A stretch of DNA of 23,671 nucleotides from Clostridium sp. OF03-18AA (GCF_003478035.1 NZ_QUEP01000020.1:1-23671); one strand, 5' to 3'; counted from the stretch's first letter, positions 14,856 to 23,372 are shown. Program-made: numbers and translations. The notes: generated by a model not told the origin, from the sequence alone.

Positions 14856-16158
14856 TATGTTTTTGTGCTCTCTCTTTCTGTTTCATAAAGCCTGCCGAAA
14901 AGATTCCGAAAAATACCATCAGTGCCGCCATCAAAAGCATGTATACAAAGGAACCGCCCTGAATCCCGCCCGTCCGGACAAACCAGCCGGAGGAAAGGAC
15001 CGCCAGCACACTGACGAAAGCATATCCAAGAATGATGAACTTCTGTTTCTGCATAATTATGAGCGAATAATAAAACAGGTTCATGAACGCATTCAGTGCT
15101 CCTCCGAGGATGATGAGTACCAGTGCCGCACGGCAGGTGGAAAGCCCTTCCCGCAGGTTCGGGTACAGCAGGCTAATCACCGGAATGCCGAGCAGCCATG
15201 CGCCGCCCACTGCGAGGACTGTCAGCGCCGCAATGATCAGGGCAAGATTCCTGATGATCTTCCGGAATGCTTTTAAGTGTCCGGTCTCCCAGTCCACCGC
15301 AAGCTTTGTAAGGTACGGGCGGATCACGAAACCGGCAACCAGATTGATCACGCTGGTCGGCATAAAGATCGCGCCGTAGACTGCGAGATCACGGTCTGCC
15401 ATATGGGCCTCGATGGCGTATTTCGATGCGGAAAAGATATAGAAGTCCAGAACCACCGAGAAAAATAACAGAATATTATCCCGGAAGAGCTGGAATTTCT
15501 TTCCGCGCCCCGACTTCCATGTCACATTCGGGAGTTCCCGGATCACAAGGACATCGAACAGGAGAAAGCCTGCGATCTGTGCGCCCACCGCCCAGATACT
15601 GGCCGTCAGAAGTTCTCCCGTCAGTGCGAGGCTTCCGAGGAAACATGCCACGGAGAGGATCGTCCGGAATGCATTGGATTTTCCTGTCAGATACAGTCTT
15701 CCGCCGCGCTGGAATTCCGCCTCGTATGTATCTGCCAGAGCATCGATGACCTTGTAGACCACCATCAGGAATACGATGGCCGCTTTCTCAAAGGTATAGC
15801 CGCTGACCATCACATAGCTAAAGCCCACAAGGATCGCGAGGCCGCAGGTGATGAGACGCAGCCCGAGATAGTCACCGAAGGTGTACTTCTCCCCGGTATC
15901 CGTGATCTGGAACGGACGGATACCGAAGTACGCCGCCATGAACATGTGCTGTCCGAAGGTCGTAAAGGCAAAGGTAAACACCCCGCCCGCATCCTCGCCC
16001 GCGAGCTGGACAACGGCAATGGAAAGTACCATGGAAGCAAAGGCGTAGAGAAAGCTTCCGATCATGTTCCAGATGATGTTCTTCTGCTCCGATACTGCGG
16101 ATCCGTCACCGATAATAAGGCGAGCAAATCCATGAGGCATTTTCGAACTGTTACTCAT
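14845..16158 (-). CDS. Wzx-like polysaccharide flippase (MOP superfamily)
   Basis: 437 residues with about 12 hydrophobic segments spread over the whole chain, starting at IIWNMIGSFLYAFASMVLSIAVV (about 28-50). The N-terminal pattern of a short cytoplasmic lead followed by WN-GS and a long helix is common in Wzx-type flippases, which move undecaprenyl-linked repeat units outward. The basic tail KQKERAQKHNEG is cytoplasmic. ATG 16156-16158 follows AAGGAA at nine bases and overlaps glf by 8 bases. It is distant from classical Wzx in sequence by eye, so transport of another lipid-linked sugar is possible. No Wzy polymerase is visible in the window. Confidence 0.82.
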   Translation of the reverse strand: MSNSSKMPHGFARLIIGDGSAVSEQKNIIWNMIGSFLYAFASMVLSIAVVQLAGEDAGGVFTFAFTTFGQHMFMAAYFGIRPFQITDTGEKYTFGDYLGLRLITCGLAILVGFSYVMVSGYTFEKAAIVFLMVVYKVIDALADTYEAEFQRGGRLYLTGKSNAFRTILSVACFLGSLALTGELLTASIWAVGAQIAGFLLFDVLVIRELPNVTWKSGRGKKFQLFRDNILLFFSVVLDFYIFSASKYAIEAHMADRDLAVYGAIFMPTSVINLVAGFVIRPYLTKLAVDWETGHLKAFRKIIRNLALIIAALTVLAVGGAWLLGIPVISLLYPNLREGLSTCRAALVLIILGGALNAFMNLFYYSLIIMQKQKFIILGYAFVSVLAVLSSGWFVRTGGIQGGSFVYMLLMAALMVFFGIFSAGFMKQKERAQKHNEG

Positions 16159-17260
16159 TTCCGAATTCCTTCTTTACGCAGGAAAATGCGGATTCGATGA
16201 CCTTATCCATATCATAGTAACGGTATTCCGCGAGTCTTCCTCCGAAGATCACATTCTCCTCTTTTCCGGCGAGTTCTGCGTACTTCTTATATAATTCCTG
16301 ATTTTTCTCGTCATTGACCGGATAATACGGCTCCATGCCCTCGGTCCACTCCGCCGGATACTCTCTCGTGATGACCGTCTTCTCCTGTGTTCCGAACTCA
16401 AAATGCTTGTGTTCAATGATCCTCGTGTAGGGAGTTTCGCGGTCCGTGTAGTTGATGACCGCATTGCCCTGGTAGTTGTCGCAGTCTAAGACTTCCGTTT
16501 CAAACCGCAGGCTGCGGTACTGGAGTTTTCCGAAGCAGTAGTCAAAATAGCTGTCAATGGTTCCTGTATACACGACCTTGTCCGCAAGCGCATCATATTT
16601 CGCTTTATCCGCCAGATAGTCGGTTCCAAGGCGGATCTCACAGCCCTCAAAGAGCTTTTCTGTGATCTTATTGTAGCCGCCGATCGGGATCCCCTGATAG
16701 AGATCGTTAAAGTAGTTGTTGTCATAGGTGTAGCGCACCGGAAGACGTTTGATGATGAAAGCCGGGAGCTCCTTGCAGTCTCTGCCCCACTGTTTCTCAG
16801 TGTAGCCCTTGACAAGCTTCTGGTAGATATGGGTTCCCACAAGGCTGATGGCCTGCTCTTCCAGGTTCTTCGGCTCGCCCTTGATGACCTTTCTCTGCTC
16901 GTTGATGATCTTTTTTGCCTCCTCCGGAGTGGAGATTCCCCACATGCGGCTGAAGGTATTCATATTGAACGGCATGTTGTACATCTCGCCCTTGTAGTTC
17001 GCAACCGGGCTGTTTGTGTAGCGGTTGAATTCCACGAGGCTGTTCACAAAGTTCCAGACTTCCTTGTTACTGGTATGGAAGATATGGGCGCCGTAGCGGT
17101 GTACGTTGATGCCCTCGATATTTTCGCAGTAGATGTTTCCGCCTGCATGTCCTCTCTTCTCAAGAACGAGGCAGGTCTTTCCGGCTTTTTTTGCGTAGTA
17201 CGCGAAAACTCCGGCGAAAAGTCCGCTGCCCACTAACAGGTAATCATATTGTTTCTTCAT
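16151..17260 (-). CDS. glf: UDP-galactopyranose mutase
   Basis: 369 residues, a flavoenzyme that interconverts UDP-galactopyranose and UDP-galactofuranose in the cytoplasm. The N-terminal FAD-binding YLLVGSGLFAGVFA (7-20), the acidic-strand LVLEKRGHAGGN (31-42), and GINVHRYGAHIFHT (50-63) are hallmark Glf features, and the length is usual. The frame is open up to 17458, but ATG 17258-17260 is chosen: GAGGAG is 10 bases upstream and the longer form would overlap the LspA-like gene with a non-homologous basic extension. It is the second gene of the lspA-like, glf, flippase, GT2 operon and implies galactofuranose in the glycan. Confidence 0.96.
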   Translation of the reverse strand: MKKQYDYLLVGSGLFAGVFAYYAKKAGKTCLVLEKRGHAGGNIYCENIEGINVHRYGAHIFHTSNKEVWNFVNSLVEFNRYTNSPVANYKGEMYNMPFNMNTFSRMWGISTPEEAKKIINEQRKVIKGEPKNLEEQAISLVGTHIYQKLVKGYTEKQWGRDCKELPAFIIKRLPVRYTYDNNYFNDLYQGIPIGGYNKITEKLFEGCEIRLGTDYLADKAKYDALADKVVYTGTIDSYFDYCFGKLQYRSLRFETEVLDCDNYQGNAVINYTDRETPYTRIIEHKHFEFGTQEKTVITREYPAEWTEGMEPYYPVNDEKNQELYKKYAELAGKEENVIFGGRLAEYRYYDMDKVIESAFSCVKKEFGNE

Positions 17261-17348
17261 ATAGACTGTTCTCCTCATTGTCCCGGCTTTTCTGCGCCGA
17301 TGTATTTTGCAGCATGGGTGAGCTGGATTTTGTGTCCTGCTGCCTGAA

Positions 17349-17855
17349 TTACTCTTCTTCCTTAACAAAGATTTTTTCTTTCGGAAGAATTTCGCGGACC
17401 TCCTCCACGAGCTGGACTGCCGCAAACAGGGCAGATCCGGCAAAAATAAAGATATCACCCAGGTTGAAGACCACTTTTTTCAGTTTCTTCCACTGGATGC
17501 TGAAATAGTCCACCACATATCCGCGTTTGAGCCGGTCATAAAGGTTGCTCGCTCCGCCGGCCAGCACCAGGGTCAGCGCCGTCTTCTCCAGCACGCGTCC
17601 CTTCTTTCCGATCACATACGCCCATGCACCGGCTACCGCTGACAGCATGCAGACCGGGACCATCTCCACAAGTTTCGGGTATTCCTTCATGAATCCGAAG
17701 GAAAAGCCCGGATTGTGGTTTTTGTAGAGGCGGATCAGGCCGCCTGATTCTTTCACGGTTTTCGGGAATTCTTCATCGGGTCTGGCTTCGATCTCTTTTT
17801 TCACAGCCAGATCTGTAAGCGCAAGCGTCGTTCCGAATGTCAAAAATCCAAACAT
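17349..17855 (-). CDS. lspA: Signal peptidase II-like aspartic peptidase
   Basis: 168 residues, membrane protein of about four hydrophobic segments. Family features: LTDLAVKKEIE (13-23) matches the DQ-x-x-K end of helix 1; NHNPGFSFGF (47-55) stands for the usual N-x-G-A-x-FG; GGASNLYDRLKRGYVVDYF (100-118) and FNLGDIFIF (130-138) carry the two expected catalytic aspartates, Asp116 and Asp134. LspA cuts prolipoprotein signal peptides. Several conserved positions are altered, so this may be a divergent paralogue rather than the housekeeping enzyme. ATG 17853-17855 has AAAGGGGA seven bases upstream. It is the first gene of the glf operon, an unusual place for it; glf begins 88 bases after its end. 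Confidence 0.82.
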   Translation of the reverse strand: MFGFLTFGTTLALTDLAVKKEIEARPDEEFPKTVKESGGLIRLYKNHNPGFSFGFMKEYPKLVEMVPVCMLSAVAGAWAYVIGKKGRVLEKTALTLVLAGGASNLYDRLKRGYVVDYFSIQWKKLKKVVFNLGDIFIFAGSALFAAVQLVEEVREILPKEKIFVKEEE

Positions 17856-18116
17856 TGCGATTCCCCTTTCTTTTCTATCTTACATGATTGCATACTTTCA
17901 CAGATATCCTTATATTACAACATTTTAAAGGGTCCGTCCATATATTTCTTATTTCACGGTCAGACCGCGGCGCCATTTTCACACGTTTTCTTACCCATTT
18001 CATTTACGCCTCTCGTTCCTCTTCCCGTTTTCTGATCCTGTAATTTTTTTGGGAACATGTGCCCTTGTCCCTCATATACATATATAGTATGAACCATTTT
18101 CTGCGGAGTATCAGCC

Positions 18117-19850
18117 ATGTCATGTACAAATTCTGTCGCGTCGGAAGATTTTGCGGATTTTATCGCGCCTTATTTTACTACACCTGAAGAGTTTATTCGT
18201 TCACAGGGGACAGACTGCATTGATTTTGTGAATTCTACACTGGCGGTCGTCTATGTTCCGCTCTCCACGGTGACACCTTCTACTTATACTTCCTATACAT
18301 ATTCGGCAGTTCCGAAGCTATATAGTCTTCTGGATGTCACAAGTATGGATGCTGCCGGGATCACGCCAGCGGGGGAGCTTCCGGTGCTGAACAATCAGGG
18401 CGCGGGAGTTATTGTGGGATTTGTGGATACGGGGATCAATTATACAGATTCGCTGTTTCGGAATGTAGATGGAAGTACAAGAATTATTGGGATATGGGAC
18501 CAGACAAATAATTCAGATAATTCTAACAATATAGAGAATGAAACTGTAAAACCATTTTCTGCCTTCTCAGCTCTCTACGGCACGCAATACACTGCCGAGG
18601 AGATCAACCTGGCCCTGAACTCCGACAATCCCGCCTCCATCGTCCCCACCCGGGACGAAAACGGACATGGAACATTTCTCGCTTCCATTGCCGCCGGGAA
18701 CCGGGATGAACGGGCGGGATTTTCCGGGGCGGCACCGCAGGCATCCATCGCCATGGTGAAATTAAAACCCGCCAAGCAGTATCTCCGTGACTTCTACCTG
18801 ATCCAGGACGGGGCAGAGGCCTACCAGGAAAACGATATCATGATGGGCGTCTCCTATCTCTATTTTCTCGCCAGAAAATACTCCATGCCCCTCGTCGTCT
18901 GCATTCCTCTCGGCACCAATATAGGAAGCCACATGGGAATGAGCCGCCTCGGGCAGTATTTAAACCAGGTCAGCCTTTCTAACGGTTCCGCCGTCATCAC
19001 CGCTGCCGGGAACGAGACCGGGGCAAGACATCACTTCCGGGCTGTCATGGACGCAAGCACGGATGAAGTCACCGCGGAGCTGCGGGTGGGGGAACGGGAA
19101 GCCGGTTTTTCCATGGAACTTTGGGCAGAGAACATGGGTGTCTACACGGTAGGCTTTATCTCACCGACCGGCGAAGTTGCGCGGGAGATTTCCGTTCCGC
19201 TCCGGGGCGAGAACACGGTGTCCTTTCTCCTGGAACAGACCCAGATCACAGTCTACACCCAGATCGCCGATGTGAGCGCCGGAAGCCAGTTTATCTTTAT
19301 GCGCTTCGAAAACCCCATGTCCGGGATCTGGCGGATCCTGATACGGAACTCTCTGGACATCCGTGAGACCTTTCATCTCTGGCTGCCGGTCCGGGGCTTT
19401 ATCACCGATGAGACCTATTTTCTCCGCCCGGATCCCGATACGATCATCACAGATCCCGGAAATGCCCGGTATCCCATCACTGTCACCGCCTACGACCACA
19501 CCAAAAACAGCATCTACATCCACGCCAGCCGCGGCTACAGCCTGTCCGGCCGGATAAAGCCGGACCTCGCTGCCCCGGGTGTCAACATCTTAGGCGCGTC
19601 CGTCTCAGGAAGACGTCTCACAAGAATGTCCGGCACCTCCGTCTCCGCCGCCCACCTCGCCGGTGCCGCGGCGATCCTGTTGAACTGGGGCGTCCTCAAT
19701 GCAAATTATCCGTATCTCAACACGCCGGTGCTAAAGTCCATCTTCGTCCGTGGGGCACAAAGAAATCCAGCGCTCACATACCCGAACCGTGAGTTCGGAT
19801 ATGGAACGCTGAATCTGTATGAAGCTTTTTTACATCTTAGAAACCTTTAA
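18117..19850 (+). CDS. S8 family serine peptidase, CspA-like subtilase
   Basis: 577 residues with the complete subtilisin triad: Asp104 in VGFVDTGINYTD, His184 in DENGHGTFLAS, and Ser508 in RMSGTSVSAAHLAG, plus an AAGNE oxyanion region. A ~150-residue insertion with beta-rich character (about 300-450) between the oxyanion Asn and the Ser matches the CspA/CspB-like clostridial subtilases, some of which process the spore germination protease SleC. There is no signal peptide or obvious prodomain cleavage site; residues 1-90 may act as a prodomain. ATG 18117 follows GCGGAG by eight bases. It is monocistronic and convergent with clpX. Base composition changes abruptly: the segment around 18480-18540 is near 30% GC, while 18600-18660 is above 60%. 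Substrate unknown; a germination role is only possible if the host sporulates. Confidence 0.88.
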   Translation: MSCTNSVASEDFADFIAPYFTTPEEFIRSQGTDCIDFVNSTLAVVYVPLSTVTPSTYTSYTYSAVPKLYSLLDVTSMDAAGITPAGELPVLNNQGAGVIVGFVDTGINYTDSLFRNVDGSTRIIGIWDQTNNSDNSNNIENETVKPFSAFSALYGTQYTAEEINLALNSDNPASIVPTRDENGHGTFLASIAAGNRDERAGFSGAAPQASIAMVKLKPAKQYLRDFYLIQDGAEAYQENDIMMGVSYLYFLARKYSMPLVVCIPLGTNIGSHMGMSRLGQYLNQVSLSNGSAVITAAGNETGARHHFRAVMDASTDEVTAELRVGEREAGFSMELWAENMGVYTVGFISPTGEVAREISVPLRGENTVSFLLEQTQITVYTQIADVSAGSQFIFMRFENPMSGIWRILIRNSLDIRETFHLWLPVRGFITDETYFLRPDPDTIITDPGNARYPITVTAYDHTKNSIYIHASRGYSLSGRIKPDLAAPGVNILGASVSGRRLTRMSGTSVSAAHLAGAAAILLNWGVLNANYPYLNTPVLKSIFVRGAQRNPALTYPNREFGYGTLNLYEAFLHLRNL

Positions 19851-19896
19851 TTTATAACATCCGATGCCGTGCAGACACTATCAGCAGGCTTCGTAT

Positions 19897-21552
19897 TTAT
19901 TCAGCTTTGTAACAGGCTTCCGTCGGTCCCGGCAGAGCAGTCGCCTTCTTGTCCGCCGTAGAATACTCCCGCATCTCGATCCGCGGGCCGCCGTGTTTCT
20001 CCAGGTACGCGCGGGTGATCGTCACAGCACCGATCTCCGAGTCCTTCGGGATCTCGAACATGATATCGAGCATAAATTCCTCGATGATCGCACGGAGCGC
20101 TCTCGCGCCGGTGTCTTTCTTTAAAGCCTGTTCCGCGATCCATTCCAATGCGTCATCATCAAAGTTTAAGTTGACTTCATCCATTGCGAGAAGCTTCCGG
20201 TACTGCTTTAAGATCGCATTCTTCGGCTCCTTTAAGATCCGCACCAGGAAGTCCTTCGTGAGTCCCTGGAGTGTCACTGTCACCGGAAGTCTTCCGAGGA
20301 ACTCCGGGATCATTCCGAACTCCCTGAGATCCTGGTTTGTGACCTTTGAGAGAATGTCCGGATCCTTATCGTACTTGTCTTTCGGGTCGGAGCCGAATCC
20401 GATGGACGTTGTGTTCGTCAGGCGCTCCTTGATGATCGTTTCAAGATCCGGGAACGCACCTCCGCAGATAAAGAGGATATTGTCCGTGTTGACCATTTCC
20501 ATCGGAGTCATGGCATTCTTCTGCCCTGTTCCGACCGGGACTTCCACATCCGCTCCCTCAAGAAGCTTTAAGAGCTCCTGCTGAACAGACTCACCGCTGA
20601 CATCGCGGGTATTCGTGGACTTCTTCTTCGCGATCTTATCGATCTCATCGATGAATACGATCCCCATCTCCGCCTTCTGGATATCGCCGCCCGCCGCCGC
20701 GAGAAGCTTTGTGAGAACGCTCTCGATATCATCACCGATATATCCGGCTTCCGTCAGCGAAGTCGCGTCCGCGATCGCGAGCGGCACATCGAGAAGTTTC
20801 GCAAGTGTCTTTACAAGATACGTCTTACCACTTCCGGTCGGTCCGATCATCAGGATATTCGATTTTTCGATCTCAATATCTGTTCCGTACTTCTCCGCAT
20901 CCGGGGATGTCTTTGAGAATACACGTTTATAATGGTTATAAACCGCGACGGAAATCACCTTTTTCGCCTGTTCCTGTCCGATCACATATTCGTCGAGCTG
21001 CGCCTTGATCGCGTGGGGAGCCGGGATCTCGCTGAGCTTGAACAGCTCTTTCTTCACTTTTTTCTTCTTTTTCTTTGAGCGTTTATGTCCCTGTCCCATC
21101 AGGGCTCCGAGGTCGATCTGACCGACCGGGATCCCGAAGATGTTTCCGAGCGGGATTCCTTCCATCTCTTCGCCATCTTCTTCGAAATCTTCATTGTCAT
21201 CAGACTCATCCGCGTCCTCCACAGTCTGGGTTTTGTCCTCATCCGCATTGTCTGCAGGATCAGCTGTATTTGCAGCAGTCTGCTCTTCCTCTTTTTCGCC
21301 GTCACCGGTATGTCCGATCACATCTTTAGCTTTTTCCGGATCCAGATACATATTTTTCAGCATCTCCGGCGTAAACCCAGACATCTTTGTCCAGTCCATA
21401 CCGCTTCCCATCATCATGTCAAACGATCTCTGCATGCAGTCCCTGCACACGTTCAGTCCGCCCGGCAGTGTGATCATCTTTCCCGCCTGGTTCTCCGTCC
21501 GTCTGCACATGCAGCAGACTTTTTCATATCCGTTATTTCTGTTGTCTTCCAA
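19897..21552 (-). CDS. clpX: ATP-dependent unfoldase ClpX, long-linker form
   Basis: 551 residues from a TTG start (21550-21552), chosen because AGGAG lies seven bases upstream; the frame is open to 21609 without a site. Zinc-binding domain: C13/C16 and C36/C39. AAA+ core from ~176: YVIGQEQAKK, Walker A GPTGSGKT (237-244), pore loop AGYIGDD, Walker B VFIDEIDK, a TSIGFGSD loop (the IGF-type ClpP contact) and sensor 2 GARALRAIIEE. Thus ATP binding, unfolding and ClpP docking all look intact. Ordinary ClpX starts its core near residue 65; here ~110 extra residues intervene, strongly acidic at 85-131, then a hydrophobic-glycine stretch, then a run of lysines (159-168). clpP is not adjacent. It may be an extended main ClpX or a second copy. 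Confidence 0.93.
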   Translation of the reverse strand: MEDNRNNGYEKVCCMCRRTENQAGKMITLPGGLNVCRDCMQRSFDMMMGSGMDWTKMSGFTPEMLKNMYLDPEKAKDVIGHTGDGEKEEEQTAANTADPADNADEDKTQTVEDADESDDNEDFEEDGEEMEGIPLGNIFGIPVGQIDLGALMGQGHKRSKKKKKKVKKELFKLSEIPAPHAIKAQLDEYVIGQEQAKKVISVAVYNHYKRVFSKTSPDAEKYGTDIEIEKSNILMIGPTGSGKTYLVKTLAKLLDVPLAIADATSLTEAGYIGDDIESVLTKLLAAAGGDIQKAEMGIVFIDEIDKIAKKKSTNTRDVSGESVQQELLKLLEGADVEVPVGTGQKNAMTPMEMVNTDNILFICGGAFPDLETIIKERLTNTTSIGFGSDPKDKYDKDPDILSKVTNQDLREFGMIPEFLGRLPVTVTLQGLTKDFLVRILKEPKNAILKQYRKLLAMDEVNLNFDDDALEWIAEQALKKDTGARALRAIIEEFMLDIMFEIPKDSEIGAVTITRAYLEKHGGPRIEMREYSTADKKATALPGPTEACYKAE

Positions 21553-21682
21553 TGTATTTCTCCTGATCTTTCTATCGTTGCAAATATCCCGTATTTTCGC
21601 AGCCACCACATACGCTCTTTTTTCTGCAAAATGCGCTCAAAATCCACGGAATCTTTTTTCTTTCTGAATTTTTCAGAATTAC
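21553..21682. other. clpX upstream region
   Basis: On minus this is the 5' leader region of clpX. It contains the AGGAG ribosome binding site seven bases before the TTG start, and CTGAATTTTTCAG (about 21664-21676), a small palindrome. I see no convincing -35/-10 pair, no CIRCE and no clear CtsR operator. Confidence 0.4.
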
Positions 21683-21861
21683 CGTAACTGTTCAGTGCCC
21701 TCACACCTACAGGAACCTCCCCCGGAGCTTCCTTTCGGATGCATGGCAAGTTACGAGCAAAAATCCATTTTAAATCGGCTTCGCCGATGGGATTTTTGCC
21801 TTCAAGCCTGTGTTTTATTACGGTCAGCGCAGCAAGTGCACAGACCTACTGAATGATTACG
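21683..21861. repeat. Dispersed repeat, copy 3 (most complete)
   Basis: 179 bp with ends CGTAACTGTTCAGT and, as reverse complement of the right end, CGTAATCATTCAGT. In order it contains a GGAA-CTCC/GGAG-TTCC stem, GGCAAGTTACGAGC, the hairpin GCAAAAATCC...ATCGGCTTCGCCGAT...GGATTTTTGC (21757-21799), ACGGTCAGCGCAGCAAGTG and ACTGAATG. It lies between the divergent clpX and gltS genes. A minus-strand frame with GVRALNSYGN ending here is repeat-encoded and parallels the one in copy 1; it is not a gene. Confidence 0.88.
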
Positions 21862-22154
21862 AATTATCCACTATTATAATGCAAATCCGCAGGACTCGCA
21901 ACAAAAAGCCTGCCGCAAAGTTCCAGACAGATGTGCTTTTTTGCTTAGCGCTATCTGAATCTTCCCCCCTGTATTTTTTTGAATTTTTTTGTAGTGAGGT
22001 TTTATGATGAAATTGTAGCAAAAAATTGGTGATAAGTTCAGGTTTTTGTGCAGCTTGTACACAGAGATGTTTATGGATGCAAATTTTCCGTTCGTCTCCC
22101 TGCACAGATTTTTGCATAATTGAACAATTACCAAAAAATAAGAGGGGGTATCTT
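21862..22154 (+). promoter_or_regulatory. gltS upstream region
   Basis: AT-rich, no gene supported. A possible -10 CATAAT at 22115-22120 lies 35 bases before the gltS start, but its -35 (TCGTCT, 22092-22097) is weak; another TATAAT-like box is near 21876. The stretch with TGTGCAGCTTGTACACA (about 22049-22064) is partly palindromic and could be a binding site. AGAGGGGG at 22140-22147 is the gltS ribosome binding site. Confidence 0.35.
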
Positions 22155-23339
22155 ATGATTACTTTACAGCTCGACATGTATCAGGCCTGCGCTCTCGGCG
22201 CACTCGTCTATTGTCTCGGACGACTCATGGTCAACAAACTTTCATTCTTAAGCAAGTACTGCATCCCGGCACCGGTTGCCGGCGGTATCGTATTTGCGCT
22301 GGCTCATCTGGCATTATATGCAGCCGGGATCCTGGAACTTTCCTTTGACACGACATTACAGAGTGTCTTCATGACGATCTTCTTCTGCAGCGTCGGATTC
22401 ACAGCCTGCTTCCGTCTCTTAAAGAAAGGCGGCATCCAGGTATTCATGTTCCTCGGTCTCGCGGTCGCGATCTGTGTCATCCAGGACGCAGTCGGCAGCG
22501 GACTCGCAGCAGCCTTTGGTTTAAACCCGCTGCTCGGTTTATGTATGGGTTCCATGCCGTTAGTAGGAGGACACGGAACATCCGGTTCCTTCGGACCGCT
22601 TCTTGAGACGGATTATGCCGTTGTCGGCGCTACCACTGTTGCTCTCGCGGCAGCTACATACGGACTTGTATCCGGAAGCATGATGGGCGGCCCGATCGCC
22701 CGCGCCCGTGTTGAAAAACTCCACTTGAAATCCACAGCAGCTGAGGAAGGCAACGAGACAGCTGAGGTTATGCCAGCCGTTGATGGTCAGAAATTCACAA
22801 CATCCGCAATGTTTTTAGCGGTTGCCATCGGTCTCGGTACTCTTATTTTCACATTCTTCAAAGATGTATGCCACCTGACATTCCCGACTTACATCGGCGC
22901 CATGCTCGCAGCAGCAGCGATCCGCAATATCTGGGATGTCCAGAACAAAGAACTTCCGATGGTCGAGATCGACGCCCTGGGCGGACTTTCCTTAAACCTG
23001 TTCCTTTCCATGGCAATGATGAGCTTAAAGCTCTGGCAGTTAGCAGCGCTCGCTCTTCCGATGATCGTCATTCTTCTTGTCCAGACCGTTGTCATGTTCC
23101 TGTACGCAAACTTCGTTGTATTCAACGTGATGGGACGTGACTACGAAGCAGCTGCTATGACCACCGCTTTCTGCGGCTTCGGCATGGGCGCTACCCCGAA
23201 CGCGATGGCAAACATGAGAGCACTCGTTGAGCGCTACGGTGCAGCTCCGAGAGCATTCTTCATCGTACCGCTCGTCGGAAGTCTGTTTGTAGACTTCTTC
23301 AACTCCATGGTACTGACGACATTCATGAATTTCCTGTAA
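22155..23339 (+). CDS. gltS: Sodium/glutamate symporter
   Basis: 394 residues, polytopic membrane protein of the GltS (ESS) family, which imports glutamate with Na+. It starts LQLDMYQACALGALVYCLGRLM and has about 10-12 hydrophobic segments, two re-entrant-like stretches (GLCMGSMPLVGGHGTSGSFGP in the first half, AAMTTAFCGFGMGATPNAMANM in the second) that are the paired signature loops of the family, and IPAPVAGGIVFAL near residues 37-49. Length fits the usual ~400. ATG 22155 is chosen over the open frame back to 22026 because AGAGGGGG lies 7 bases upstream and the first hydrophobic segment follows. It appears monocistronic, ending at a strong terminator. Confidence 0.93.
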   Translation: MITLQLDMYQACALGALVYCLGRLMVNKLSFLSKYCIPAPVAGGIVFALAHLALYAAGILELSFDTTLQSVFMTIFFCSVGFTACFRLLKKGGIQVFMFLGLAVAICVIQDAVGSGLAAAFGLNPLLGLCMGSMPLVGGHGTSGSFGPLLETDYAVVGATTVALAAATYGLVSGSMMGGPIARARVEKLHLKSTAAEEGNETAEVMPAVDGQKFTTSAMFLAVAIGLGTLIFTFFKDVCHLTFPTYIGAMLAAAAIRNIWDVQNKELPMVEIDALGGLSLNLFLSMAMMSLKLWQLAALALPMIVILLVQTVVMFLYANFVVFNVMGRDYEAAAMTTAFCGFGMGATPNAMANMRALVERYGAAPRAFFIVPLVGSLFVDFFNSMVLTTFMNFL

Positions 23340-23349
23340 ATTCCATCTT

Positions 23350-23372
23350 CAGGAATTTCTGATAGATTCCTG
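23350..23372. other. Small hairpin just after gltS
   Basis: CAGGAAT (23350-23356) pairs with ATTCCTG (23366-23372) across a 9-base loop, about 10 bases after the gltS stop. No T-run follows, so it may protect the mRNA 3' end rather than terminate. Confidence 0.45.

Noticed and set aside
17349..17458. Longer start of glf at 17458
   Set aside because: It would add 66 basic, non-homologous residues and overlap the LspA-like gene; the internal ATG at 17260 has a good ribosome binding site and fits the FAD-binding motif position.
17880..17950. Possible promoter for the lspA-like/glf operon (TGGACG, 17 bases, TAATAT on minus)
   Set aside because: Each box matches the consensus at only four of six positions in AT-rich DNA; too weak to list as a feature.
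18049..18090. Sporulation-type or sigma-A promoter before the subtilase (TATAGT at 18083-18088; CATATACAT)
   Set aside because: No matching -35 at correct spacing for sigma-A, sigma-E, G or K; the AT-rich run alone is not evidence.
21085..21687. Plus-strand frame of 200 codons and another in the next frame
   Set aside because: Antisense to the clpX linker and zinc domain; the His/Ser-rich translation mirrors the acidic and lysine codons of clpX.
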